Assembly: GCA_030533235.1 (NCBI GenBank)
Contig: JAUNJN010000006.1
Span: 1-64,000 of the forward strand
DNA length: 64,000 nt
Direction: 5' to 3'
Source: Eubacteriales bacterium
GTDB lineage: Bacteria; Bacillota; Clostridia; Lachnospirales; Lachnospiraceae
The notes under the pieces were generated by a model. The model had not been told where the DNA came from, did not search any database, and saw only the letters and a program-made list of their open reading frames with translations. A program made the translations under genes and the position numbers. This document shows, in pieces, positions 28,706-36,622 of the stretch (positions are counted from its first letter, which is position 1; every line of letters starts with the position of its first letter).

Positions 28706-30237
28706 TGCAGGAAAGTCGTTTGAATAATGCAGGACGTAATATGGTATTTGGTATGCTGCTTAGAGGATATCAGATTATCATGCCGTTTATTATGCGTACG
28801 GTCATACTCATGTATATGGGGATTCAGTATCTTGGATTAAACAGTTTGTTTGGATCTGTACTGTTTGTACTGAATCTGGCGGAGCTTGGTGTTGGATCCG
28901 CGATGGTATACAGCATGTATCAACCAATTATTGATGGAAACAAAGCAGAAATTTGTGCATTGGTAAAGCTGTACCGAAAATACTACCGAATCATTGGCCT
29001 TGTAATTGCAGTTGTCGGTTCAGTGCTCACACCGTTTATTCCATATATTATCAAAGGCAGTGTGCCGGATGATATTAATATTTATATTGTATACCTGTTG
29101 AATCTGTTTTGCACGGTAATGTCCTATTGGCTGTTTGCATATAAGAACAGTCTGCTTGTTGCACATCAGAGAAATGATGTCGCAAGCAAGGTTATGCTTG
29201 TGACAAATACGGCACAGTACCTTGTGCAGTTTTTGATTGTTATTTTCTTTAGGGATTATTATCTGTATTTGATTGCAGCGATTGTAACGCAGATAATAAC
29301 CAATGTCGTGACAGCATTTTTTGTCAAAAAAATGTATCCGGAGTACAATCCGGAGGGCGAGCTTCCGAAGGAGCGTATTCATGCAATCAATGGTCGTATC
29401 AAGGATTTATTTTTGATGAAGTTTGGAGTTGTTGTTGTATCATCGGCAGATTCCATTGTCATCTCCGCTTTTCTCGGACTTGCGATGGTCGGAATTTATA
29501 ATAATTACTATTATGTTTTGACAGCGGTGTTTGGTATAGTCAAGGTTGTCTTTGATTCGTGTACGGCGGGAATCGGAAATAGTATCCTTGTGGAGGGAAA
29601 AGAAAAAAATTATTCTGATTTGAAAAAGCTTACATTTATGGTTATGTGGCTTACGGGATTTTGTAGCATATGTCTTCTGATTTTGTTCCAGCCATTTATG
29701 AAATTGTGGGTTGGTGTCGATTATATGCTCGGAATGGGCTCGGTTGTGTGTCTTGTGTTATATTTCTACGTTGATCGTATGATGCAGCTTTTGATTACGT
29801 ACAAGGATGCGGCGGGCATCTGGCATACGGATCGGTTCCGTCCGCTTGTGACAGCACTTGTTAATCTTGTGATGAATATTATTCTCGTACAGGTCATGGG
29901 AATTAACGGTGTTATGCTGTCCACAGTACTTTCGATTTTGCTCGTTGGTATGCCGTGGCTTTTGTACAATCTGTTTACAGAGTTGTTCGACCGCAACGCG
30001 CGAGAGTATGTAATGTCGCTTCTTGTTTATACGGTTGTTACCGTGGCTGTTGCATTTGGCTGTTTATTTGTGGCAGGATTTATCCCGTCAGGACTTCCGG
30101 GCATTGTAGACCTTTGTTTAAGAGGTGTTGTCTGTGTTGTGCTTGCAAATGGTCTTTATATTGCTGTTTATTGTAAAACAAAGGCGTTCGATGAGACAAA
30201 ACAGATTGTAAAACGTATTTTAAAACGAGGAAATTAA
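28705..30237 (+). CDS. Polysaccharide flippase (Wzx-like, MATE/MOP superfamily)
   Basis: The 510-residue protein has about 12-14 hydrophobic segments and the N-terminal pattern RNMVFGMLLRGYQIIMPFI followed by YLGLNSLFGSVLFVLNLAEL typical of oligosaccharide flippases. These move lipid-linked repeat units across the membrane. It begins within the stop of the transglutaminase gene. No glycosyltransferases lie beside it, so the cargo is unknown. Confidence 0.88.
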   Translation: MQESRLNNAGRNMVFGMLLRGYQIIMPFIMRTVILMYMGIQYLGLNSLFGSVLFVLNLAELGVGSAMVYSMYQPIIDGNKAEICALVKLYRKYYRIIGLVIAVVGSVLTPFIPYIIKGSVPDDINIYIVYLLNLFCTVMSYWLFAYKNSLLVAHQRNDVASKVMLVTNTAQYLVQFLIVIFFRDYYLYLIAAIVTQIITNVVTAFFVKKMYPEYNPEGELPKERIHAINGRIKDLFLMKFGVVVVSSADSIVISAFLGLAMVGIYNNYYYVLTAVFGIVKVVFDSCTAGIGNSILVEGKEKNYSDLKKLTFMVMWLTGFCSICLLILFQPFMKLWVGVDYMLGMGSVVCLVLYFYVDRMMQLLITYKDAAGIWHTDRFRPLVTALVNLVMNIILVQVMGINGVMLSTVLSILLVGMPWLLYNLFTELFDRNAREYVMSLLVYTVVTVAVAFGCLFVAGFIPSGLPGIVDLCLRGVVCVVLANGLYIAVYCKTKAFDETKQIVKRILKRGN

Positions 30238-30240
30238 TGG

Positions 30241-30268
30241 TTGCATAAAATCGTATTCGCGGTATAAT
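30241..30268 (+). promoter_or_regulatory. Sigma-A promoter for the FliD-like gene
   Basis: TTGCAT and TATAAT are separated by 16 bases, about 50 bases before the GTG start. No sigma-28 type element (TAAA-N15-GCCGATAA) was found here. Confidence 0.65.
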
Positions 30269-30318
30269 AGAATTAGAGATTATGACGAAATATGTCAATG
30301 TGGATGGAGGTGAGTTGT

Positions 30319-31068
30319 GTGAGTGGTTTTTTCAATGTAAATAACAATGCAAGTAGCATTATGAATAGCATATTTAACAGCTTGGGCAATTCATCGCAGT
30401 CCGGTTTGTCCGGCATGCTCGGAGATTATTATTCCATCCAAAATGGCAGCTATTATAAGATGGCGAAGAAGCTATATGCAGGTAAGCCTGTTTCTCATGC
30501 AACTTCGACAGATCGTGTTGAACATAAACCGACGGGAGTTATTGCAAAGCAGTCTACTGAGACGATGAAGGCAGCCGGAAATGCAGTAAATTCCCTTGCA
30601 GGTCTTATGGACAAAAAGCTGTACGACAAGATTTCTATTGAGGCAGAGGATGGTACAAAATCCGAGAATTATAATCAAAAAGAAATCTTTGACAGATTGG
30701 AGTCGTTTGTCAAGGATTATAATCAGCTTGTGGACAAGGCAGGAGAGTCTTCGAACAGACAGACGTTGGAAAACGGTGTTCGTATGGTAAACCAGACAAA
30801 GGTATATGCAAACTCCTTACAGTCGGTTGGTATTTCAATTGGAGATGACAACACATTAAAGCTCGATGAAGAGGCATTTGCAAAGGCAGATATGGCAGAT
30901 GTTCAATCGTTGTTTACAGGCAGTGTATCATTTGCAAAGAATACGCAGAGTCGTATGCTTGCGCTCTACAGTGCAGAGTCTATGAGCCGGACATCCGTAA
31001 ATGGCTTATACAATGCGCAGGCTATGAATCAGATTTCGGTAGGAAGCATGTTTGACCGCATGTTTTAA
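30319..31068 (+). CDS. FliD-C-terminus-like protein
   Basis: This encodes 249 residues from the GTG at 30319, eight bases after GGAGG; an ATG at 30292 lies before that site. There is no signal peptide. The N-terminal 110 residues are polar and Ser/Asn-rich (NNASSIMNSIFNSLGNSSQS). The rest, for example DRLESFVKDYNQLVDKAGE and SVGISIGDDNTLKLDEEAF, resembles the C-terminal domain of the flagellar cap FliD. No flagellar genes are nearby. A second FliD-like gene lies opposite at 31959-33242. Confidence 0.7.
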   Translation: MSGFFNVNNNASSIMNSIFNSLGNSSQSGLSGMLGDYYSIQNGSYYKMAKKLYAGKPVSHATSTDRVEHKPTGVIAKQSTETMKAAGNAVNSLAGLMDKKLYDKISIEAEDGTKSENYNQKEIFDRLESFVKDYNQLVDKAGESSNRQTLENGVRMVNQTKVYANSLQSVGISIGDDNTLKLDEEAFAKADMADVQSLFTGSVSFAKNTQSRMLALYSAESMSRTSVNGLYNAQAMNQISVGSMFDRMF

Positions 31069-31121
31069 TACCTTACCAAAGAGAAGTATCAAAGGTACAA
31101 AAGAAGACATTACATATGATA

Positions 31122-31155
31122 AAAGGTCTGCAGCGTGCTGTAGACCTTTCTTTTA
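31122..31155 (+). terminator. Terminator after the FliD-like gene
   Basis: AAAGGTCTGCAG pairs with CTGTAGACCTTT (arms 31122-31133 and 31138-31149, one G-T pair) around a CGTG loop, followed by CTTTTA. Confidence 0.85.
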
Positions 31156-31219
31156 GTTTGCGTAGGAAAGTGTTTCTTGCGTCCCTATAAAATACTTACG
31201 TGCCGGGAGGGAAGATCAC

Positions 31220-31939
31220 ATGGCATACATACGATTGGATAAATATCTGGCAGATGCGGGGCTTGGAACAAGGAGTGCTGTAAAGCAGCTTGTCAATAAG
31301 GGTCGTGTTACCATTGATGGAGTAGTATGTAAGAAGTCCGAGTATAAGCTTGATTCGGCTACCGCGGTTGTGCTTGTCGATGGGCGTCCGGTTTCATATT
31401 CGGAAATGGCATATTACATGCTGCACAAGCCCGCAGGTGTTGTTTCAGCAACAAATGATCGCCGAGACAAAACAGTCATAGAATTAATTGATGAAGAAAA
31501 ACGCCGGGATTTGTTTCCGGTCGGAAGACTTGATAAGGATACAGAAGGCTTGTTGCTTATTACAAATGATGGGGCGCTTGCAAATCGTCTGCTGGCACCG
31601 GGAAAGCATGTTTCAAAGTGTTACTTTGCAAAGATTGATGGATGCGTAACAGATGAGACGGTTCGTTTATTTGCAGAGGGTGTTGATATTGGGGATGATA
31701 AATTAACTGCCCCTGCAGTACTTGAAATTCTTACTGCGGACAAAGAAACAAGTGAGATTAATATCACGATTACAGAAGGTCGCTATCATCAGATTAAGCG
31801 AATGTTTGAAGCGGTTGGTATGCAGGTCACATACCTAAAGCGTCTTTCGATGGGCACACTTACACTTGATCCGACACTGGCATGTGGAGCATTTCGCAAG
31901 CTGACGGAGGATGAAATAAACAAGCTACAGAATCCGTAG
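31220..31939 (+). CDS. RsuA/RluB-type rRNA pseudouridine synthase
   Basis: This 239-residue enzyme converts a uridine in rRNA to pseudouridine. The N-terminal S4 RNA-binding domain is IRLDKYLADAGLGTRSAVKQ with KGRVTIDGVV. The catalytic motif GRLDKDTEGLLLITNDG (about residues 102-118) holds the invariant Asp. TEGRYHQIKRMFEAVG is the conserved C-terminal binding element. RsuA (16S) and RluB (23S) are hard to separate by eye. GGGAGGG precedes the ATG. Confidence 0.93.
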   Translation: MAYIRLDKYLADAGLGTRSAVKQLVNKGRVTIDGVVCKKSEYKLDSATAVVLVDGRPVSYSEMAYYMLHKPAGVVSATNDRRDKTVIELIDEEKRRDLFPVGRLDKDTEGLLLITNDGALANRLLAPGKHVSKCYFAKIDGCVTDETVRLFAEGVDIGDDKLTAPAVLEILTADKETSEINITITEGRYHQIKRMFEAVGMQVTYLKRLSMGTLTLDPTLACGAFRKLTEDEINKLQNP

Positions 31940-31960
31940 AAACGAAGACTGTAGCTTGTT
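31919..31960. terminator. Hairpin overlapping the stop codons of two convergent genes
   Basis: AACAAGCTACAG (31919-31930) pairs perfectly with CTGTAGCTTGTT (31949-31960) around an 18-base loop. On the minus strand it is followed by TTTATTTC, so it should terminate the FliD-like gene. The arms lie inside both coding ends: the pseudouridine synthase stops at 31939 and the FliD-like gene stops at 31959. Confidence 0.8.
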
Positions 31961-33242
31961 ATGCGTAGTTGTTGTACATCATACCGCTGTATGCAGATTG
32001 GGTATAACTGATACCGTATTTGTTTTTGGCGTTTGGATAGGAAACCATAATCTTATTGATATAGGCTATTGGATCCAGTGACAGACGTTTGGAAACACTC
32101 GCAATGTCTTTTTTGAAGCTTCCGGTATCGGCAAACAGAGCAGCGAATTGTCCGTCCTTTATGCCTGTAGCAAATGAAGCTTCATCAGTGACAAGATGGC
32201 CGTTTTCGTCGGAGGTAATACCGACAGCTTCTAATTGCTCCTTGTGGTTTGAGACAATGCGCGAGATATCGTTCGAAAGATTGCGACTGCCGATTTGTGT
32301 TTCACCGGAGGCTGCGGCCAGGTCTACGAGACTGTTATAGGCATCTAAGAACTGTTTAGCAGCATCTGCTGCAACTTCTGTATCCGGAAGGAATTGAACT
32401 GTAACAGGGTCCTTGGATGCTTTATGAAAATCAAGCTCGATTGTCTGATTGATGGAGATATGATTCGAGGTAGAAACATGTTCTTCTCCATTGATTGAAA
32501 AAACGGAGTTTGTCGGTCGTGTTCTGACAGTATTTAATCCGAATGCATCGACAAAGCTTTCGGTGTCTGTTTTTGCGCTGTCTGTTGCATCGGCAATTGT
32601 AAAGTATAAACCGTCTGTTGTGTTTGGAATACCGGTTTTGGCCGAGGACAGCATGAGAGCGATGTCATTGCCTTCTTGTAATATCGAAGCATTGATGTCA
32701 ATGCCGCGATTGTTGATGTATTTTGCAATTGTATCTAAGATTGTTTGGTTATTGTCGGACTTTGATACGGTTAAGCCAAAATGCGCACTTGCAGAAGGAG
32801 TTGTAATGTCAAATGCATACGAACCTGCCGGAATTGCTCTTTGGTCAGCATCCACATAGTGACCGACATTACTTTGCTCACCGGCAAGACCGGTAATCTC
32901 AATTCGAAGCTCGTCCGGTAAATCGGTATGACGATTGCTGCGGAAAGCGCCGGATAAGATGCCCTCGTTACTGCTGTGCAAAATCTTCTTGTCATAAACT
33001 GCACTCGATGCATCGGAAAAGCTATCGGAAACATCCTGTAATGTAATGGCGGCTTCCTTAATCTGAATCATATGGGACTGCTTTGCATCGGATAGCGATA
33101 CGATATAAAGCGGAGATTTGTTGTTGTAGCGCGCCATGTCAGTATAGATTTCCTTGAGAGCGGAGGATTTGTGGGTTGTGCTTCGCTTTTTCGGCATAAG
33201 TCCAATACTTAAGTGATTATAAATATCAGAATTTATTTTCAT
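31959..33242 (-). CDS. FliD-like protein, longer paralogue
   Basis: This encodes 427 residues from the ATG at 33242, which has a perfect AAAGGAGG site; a start at 33278 lies before that site. It shows the FliD layout: an N-terminal region (MKINSDIYNHLSIG), a middle resembling flagellin/FliD inserts (AGSYAFDITTPSASAHFGL, FSINGEEHVSTSNHISINQT), and a C-terminal domain (AAKQFLDAYNSLVDLAAAS, EQLEAVGITSDENGHLV). The last 30 residues are Tyr/Asn-rich. There is no signal peptide, and no flagellar genes lie nearby. Confidence 0.75.
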   Translation of the reverse strand: MKINSDIYNHLSIGLMPKKRSTTHKSSALKEIYTDMARYNNKSPLYIVSLSDAKQSHMIQIKEAAITLQDVSDSFSDASSAVYDKKILHSSNEGILSGAFRSNRHTDLPDELRIEITGLAGEQSNVGHYVDADQRAIPAGSYAFDITTPSASAHFGLTVSKSDNNQTILDTIAKYINNRGIDINASILQEGNDIALMLSSAKTGIPNTTDGLYFTIADATDSAKTDTESFVDAFGLNTVRTRPTNSVFSINGEEHVSTSNHISINQTIELDFHKASKDPVTVQFLPDTEVAADAAKQFLDAYNSLVDLAAASGETQIGSRNLSNDISRIVSNHKEQLEAVGITSDENGHLVTDEASFATGIKDGQFAALFADTGSFKKDIASVSKRLSLDPIAYINKIMVSYPNAKNKYGISYTQSAYSGMMYNNYA

Positions 33243-33721
33243 ATGAAATCCTCCTTTCTGAATTTGTGTATTATTCAATCAAATTTCACCTAATTATAAG
33301 TATACATAATAATTATATAATATGTAATTGAAAACGTCTAGATTTTTTTGAGGACTTCCGTTAGGTGATTCTCAAAAAAATACTCAAAAACGGGAAGCAT
33401 AAACCTTGATGCTGATACTAACCAGGATTATGTTTATATTATCGCGTAACTGCCGTAAGTGTAATCGTTCCTTTGTGTTGATATTTGGCGGTTGGCTGTT
33501 TATAATTTTAATAATATATGACGAGAATTGGGGTTCGTTGGAGAATGGCTTGTAAAATATAGAATAGTTTCAGGAAAATAAAGTGATAAATAAATAATAT
33601 TTGTGAGTACTGATTTTGGGATTATATTTATAAAGAAACTATAGCGTTGAATTATTAAGAGAGACTGAAAAAATAGTTTACCATTTACATAAAATCAATT
33701 ATATACTATTTTATTAAACCC

Positions 33722-33751
33722 TTGAATATCTGTCCGTTCGGGTGCTATAAT
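33722..33751 (+). promoter_or_regulatory. Sigma-A promoter of the Rpn-family gene
   Basis: TTGAAT and TATAAT are separated by 18 bases. The predicted transcript has a leader of about 155 bases, long enough for the structured region before the start codon. Confidence 0.65.
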
Positions 33752-33838
33752 GTACGCAAAGCATATATTTCTATCTTTCAGACGATTTCTGTATTCGTTT
33801 TTCTAAAATCTATGCTTTTAATTCATATCAATTGAAAA

Positions 33839-33908
33839 GCAGGAGATTTGGAAGCGTGTACATCTTGTTGGATGATAGACTTTTGCTTGTGCATCTCCTG
33901 CGAAGGAG
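33839..33908 (+). promoter_or_regulatory. Leader with two competing folds around the ribosome site
   Basis: GCAGGAGAT (33839-33847) can pair perfectly with ATCTCCTGC (33893-33901). Alternatively CTCCT (33895-33899) pairs with AGGAG of the ribosome site (33904-33908) around a GCGA loop, a stable GNRA type. The two folds share CTCCT, so they exclude each other. The first leaves the ribosome site free; the second hides it. The gene start is at 33915. Confidence 0.55.
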
Positions 33909-33914
33909 GGCAAA

Positions 33915-34801
33915 ATGAACAAAAACACAAGTAGTAACAAGGTAATTGTCAACCGGGAGTACAAGAGCACCCTGTTTAGCATGCTGTTTCGGGACAAGGA
34001 GGCGCTTCTCGAGCTGTATAATGCAATCAATCATACGCATTATACGGATACAGAGGAAATACGCATTGTGACGCTGGAAAATGCAGTGTATATGGGTGTA
34101 AAAAATGATTTGGCATTTGTTATTGATTTGCATCTGAATCTGTATGAGCATCAGTCTACCTACAATCCGAACATTCCGCTTCGCGATTTGTTTTATATTG
34201 CGCAGGAATATAAAACAATGTTTTATGACAAAAGCTTATACTCCAGAAAACAGATCAAAATACCCATGCCACGGTTTCTTGTATTTTACAACGGTGTAGA
34301 GGACAGACCGGAACGGGAGGTGCTAAAGCTTTCGGATGCGTACTACACAAAGGATAAAAGGCAGGACTGGAATTAACGGTTACGGCCCTTAATATAAACG
34401 AAGGAAAAAACAGGGAACTGATGGAGGGCTGCAAAACACTTCGCGAATATACGCAATATGTTGCCCGTATACGAAGATTTGTTCGGGAGTGCGGTATGCC
34501 ACTCGACGAAGCCGTGGAGCAGGCTGTGGACACCTGTATCCGGGAAGGCATACTCGCCGAATTTCTGAGAAAAAACAGAGCGGAGGTTATGATGTTAAGT
34601 TTATTCGAATACAACGAGGAAGAAGAGCGGGAAAAATTCCGACGTGCCGAGCGTGAGTATGGATTTGAGCAGGGCATGGAACAGGGAAAACGACTGATGC
34701 TGCAATCTATGATTCAAGCGAAGCATGCAAAGGGCAAAACACCTTCGGAGATTGCCCAAGAACTGGAAACCGATATTGAAACTGTGAAAGAATTATTATA
34801 A
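33915..34801 (+). pseudogene. Rpn-family PD-(D/E)XK nuclease/transposase-like gene, frameshifted
   Basis: The first frame (33915-34376, 153 residues) and the second (continuing from about 34362 to 34801) together form one Rpn-family protein. Members carry a PD-(D/E)XK nuclease domain and are linked to recombination or to defence. The first part is VNREYKSTLFSMLFRDKEALLELYN through IPMPRFLVFYNGVEDRP. The second frame reads LELTVTALNINEGKNREL, the expected continuation, then ends with the typical GFEQGMEQGKRL tail. The join corresponds to a one-base loss near 34350-34372, around ATAAAAGG. The 126-residue second half also has its own ATG at 34421 but no ribosome site. Confidence 0.85.
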
Positions 34802-34808
34802 GAAACAA

Positions 34809-34840
34809 GGTCCGGGTGAGAAACATTGCCCGGACCATTT
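34809..34840 (+). terminator. Terminator after the Rpn-family gene
   Basis: GGTCCGGG (34809-34816) pairs perfectly with CCCGGACC (34829-34836) around a 12-base loop and is followed by ATTT, a weak U-tract. Confidence 0.7.
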
Positions 34841-34851
34841 ACAGAATACGT

Positions 34852-34882
34852 AAACTTTCTGTTGAATACACAAACTTTCTGT
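34852..34882 (+). repeat. Tandem 11-base repeat upstream of the rpmG promoter
   Basis: AAACTTTCTGT occurs at 34852-34862 and 34872-34882, exactly 20 bp apart, about two helical turns. The second copy ends nine bases before the -35 element, which suggests an activator site; this is inference. Confidence 0.4.
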
Positions 34883-34891
34883 AGATTTTGC

Positions 34892-34920
34892 TTGACAACA
34901 AGACCCCTGTTTGTTAATCT
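34892..34920 (+). promoter_or_regulatory. Promoter of the rpmG-secE-nusG-rplK-rplA operon
   Basis: A consensus TTGACA and TAATCT are separated by 17 bases, about 70 bases before rpmG. A T-run follows at 34941-34949 with AGACCC/GGGTCT around the promoter, which may end incoming transcription. Confidence 0.75.
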
Positions 34921-34989
34921 ATAGGTTGCGATGGAAGGGTCTTTTTTTTATGCCCCAAAATCAGTAATAGAAAATGGAGGTGGAAGGTT

Positions 34990-35139
34990 GTGCGTGTTAA
35001 AATAACATTGGCATGTCAGGATTGTAAACAGCGTAATTACAATATGACAAAGGATAAGAAGACACACCCTGACAGAATGGAAACAAAGAAATATTGTAGA
35101 TTCTGTAAGGCACATACGATGCATAAGGAAACAAAGTAA
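34990..35139 (+). CDS. rpmG: 50S ribosomal protein L33
   Basis: The 49-residue product starts with GTG after GGAGGTGGAAGG. It has the L33 zinc-ribbon pairs ACQDC and YCRFC, and [15 protein letters not shown] in the second half. The first residues MRVKITLAC match L33. It opens the classic rpmG-secE-nusG order. The zinc-binding form is kept. Confidence 0.95.
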   Translation: MRVKITLACQDCKQRNYNMTKDKKTHPDRMETKKYCRFCKAHTMHKETK

Positions 35140-35198
35140 TCGGTATTTGTATGGAGCACCGATACCTTGACAGTGTCGGGCGAAAGAGGAGTAAGTAT

Positions 35199-35408
35199 AT
35201 GTCAAACAACAAGGAGACATCATCACCTGCTCTTAAGAGAAGCTGGTTTCAAGAACTCAAGACAGAGTTTGGCAAGATTAATTGGCCTTCAAAGCAGTCT
35301 TTGAAGAGACGTTCAATTGCAGTAATCATTATCGCTGTTATTTTGGGATTTTTGATTGCGGGTATTGATTGGTTGTTGCAGATCGGTTTATCTTATATCG
35401 TTGGTTAG
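35199..35408 (+). CDS. secE: Preprotein translocase subunit SecE
   Basis: This 69-residue protein has a single membrane helix (IAVIIIAVILGFLIAGIDWLL) preceded by the SecE hallmark WFQELKTEFGKINWPSKQ. It forms the channel with SecY and SecG. The start is the ATG at 35199 after GAGGAG; an ATG at 35151 lies before that site. nusG follows after 12 bases. Confidence 0.96.
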   Translation: MSNNKETSSPALKRSWFQELKTEFGKINWPSKQSLKRRSIAVIIIAVILGFLIAGIDWLLQIGLSYIVG

Positions 35409-35420
35409 GTAGGTGAATTT

Positions 35421-35996
35421 ATGTCAGAAATGGAAATGGAAGCTACATTACAGGAAACTGCTGATGAAACTGCTGAAAAAAGCGGCGAGGCAAAATGGTA
35501 TGTAGCACATACCTACTCAGGTTATGAGAACAAAGTAAAAAAGGATATCGAGAAAACAATTGAAAACAGAAAGCTTCAGGATCAGATTCTTGAGGTTGCA
35601 GTACCGGTTCAAGAGGTCGTTGAGGTTAAGAACGGTGTGAAGAAGCCTGTTTCCAAGAAGCTGTTTCCGGGTTATGTATTGCTTAATATGTATATGAATG
35701 ATGTTACATGGTACGTTGTTCGTAATACAAGAGGCGTTACAGGATTTGTAGGTCCGGAGTCAAAGCCGGTACCGCTTACCGAGAGCGAGATGCGGACACT
35801 TGGTATTAATATCAAGGAAGTGCATATCGATGTTGCGGTTGGCGACATGATCAAGGTTGTCACAGGTGCATGGGAAGGTAACAGCGGTGAGATTAAGGCA
35901 ATCAACGAAGGAAAACAGACAGTTACGATCGAGGTCGATATTTTCGGTCGTGCGACATCTGTAGAAATTGGATTCGCTGATATTCAGAAAATGTAA
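35421..35996 (+). CDS. nusG: Transcription termination/antitermination protein NusG
   Basis: The 191-residue product binds RNA polymerase and modulates pausing, termination and translation coupling. The NGN domain starts at AKWYVAHTYSGYENKVKKDI after a 25-residue acidic extension. FPGYVLLNMYMND and TRGVTGFVGP are conserved NGN segments, and the KOW motif VGDMIKVVTGAWEGNSGEI lies near the C-terminus. The long acidic N-terminus is common in Clostridia. Confidence 0.97.
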   Translation: MSEMEMEATLQETADETAEKSGEAKWYVAHTYSGYENKVKKDIEKTIENRKLQDQILEVAVPVQEVVEVKNGVKKPVSKKLFPGYVLLNMYMNDVTWYVVRNTRGVTGFVGPESKPVPLTESEMRTLGINIKEVHIDVAVGDMIKVVTGAWEGNSGEIKAINEGKQTVTIEVDIFGRATSVEIGFADIQKM

Positions 35997-36096
35997 CAAA
36001 CAGTTCGGTTGGAATTGTTCTGCTTTCGGCAGAACACCGGATTGACGCAGATTTTTCTGCGGCGTGATTCCATCAGATTTAGGAGGTACGCTAATC
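35997..36096 (+). promoter_or_regulatory. Structured leader of rplK
   Basis: Two hairpins lie in the 100-base gap before rplK: GTTCTGC/GCAGAAC (36017-36023/36029-36035) and GCAGA/TCTGC (36047-36051/36056-36060). This may be a ribosomal protein autoregulation site, but no strict consensus could be checked. Confidence 0.4.
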
Positions 36097-36522
36097 ATGG
36101 CGAAGAAAGTAGAAGGATATATTAAATTACAGATTCCTGCAGGAAAGGCAACTCCTGCACCACCTGTTGGTCCTGCACTTGGACAGCACGGTGTTAACAT
36201 TGTACAGTTCACAAAGGAGTTTAATGCAAGAACTGCTGACCAGGGAGATTTGATTATTCCTGTTGTTATCACAGTTTACGCAGACAAGAGCTTTAGCTTT
36301 ATAACCAAGACTCCACCGGCAGCAGTACTGCTTAAGAAGGCGTGCGGCCTTAAGTCAGCATCTGCTACACCGAATAAGACGAAGGTTGCAAAGATTACAA
36401 AGGCAAAGATTCAGGAAATCGCAGAGCTTAAGATGCCGGATTTGAATGCTGCATCATTAGAGGCTGCTATGAGCATGATTGCCGGAACTGCTCGTTCCAT
36501 GGGAATTGAAGTAGTTGATTAA
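36097..36522 (+). CDS. rplK: 50S ribosomal protein L11
   Basis: This 141-residue ribosomal protein binds the GTPase-associated region of 23S rRNA. The N-terminal domain contains [28 protein letters not shown], quoted here across a conserved proline-rich stretch, and the C-terminal domain ends in [13 protein letters not shown]. The ATG at 36097 follows AGGAGG; a start at 36064 adds unrelated residues. Confidence 0.97.
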   Translation: MAKKVEGYIKLQIPAGKATPAPPVGPALGQHGVNIVQFTKEFNARTADQGDLIIPVVITVYADKSFSFITKTPPAAVLLKKACGLKSASATPNKTKVAKITKAKIQEIAELKMPDLNAASLEAAMSMIAGTARSMGIEVVD

Positions 36523-36556
36523 TAAAGCGACAAAATAGATTACGCGTAATGCGTTT

Positions 36557-36600
36557 GTTATCGTAGACCGATAACGAGTGGGAGGGTCGCTACCGATAAT
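36557..36600 (+). promoter_or_regulatory. Probable L1-binding leader between rplK and rplA
   Basis: GTTATCG and CGATAAC (36557-36563/36569-36575) form a hairpin with a five-base loop. GAGTGGGAGG follows, resembling the L1-binding sequence of 23S rRNA. TTATCG could instead pair with the later CGATAA near 36594-36599, excluding the first hairpin. This is a candidate site for L1 feedback control. Confidence 0.45.
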
Positions 36601-36622
36601 ACCACAGGAGGTTTTTTTAAGA

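Larger units (their letters stand above)
33243..33914. other. AT-rich intergenic stretch of about 670 bases
   Basis: No gene, RNA gene or repeat can be supported in 33243-33720. The right part holds the promoter at 33722-33751 and the leader at 33839-33908, described separately. Confidence 0.6.

Noticed and set aside
30241..30268. Sigma-28 flagellar promoter before the FliD-like gene
   Set aside because: TAAA and GCGG-TATAAT are present but the spacing is about nine bases, not the required fifteen; the sigma-A reading fits better.
33915..34425. Programmed frameshift in the Rpn-family gene
   Set aside because: A one-base shift restores the frame, but no slippery heptamer or downstream stem was found; a deletion is simpler.
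34901..34949. rpmG attenuator
   Set aside because: AGACCC lies upstream of the predicted transcription start, so it cannot pair with GGGTCT in the same RNA from that promoter.
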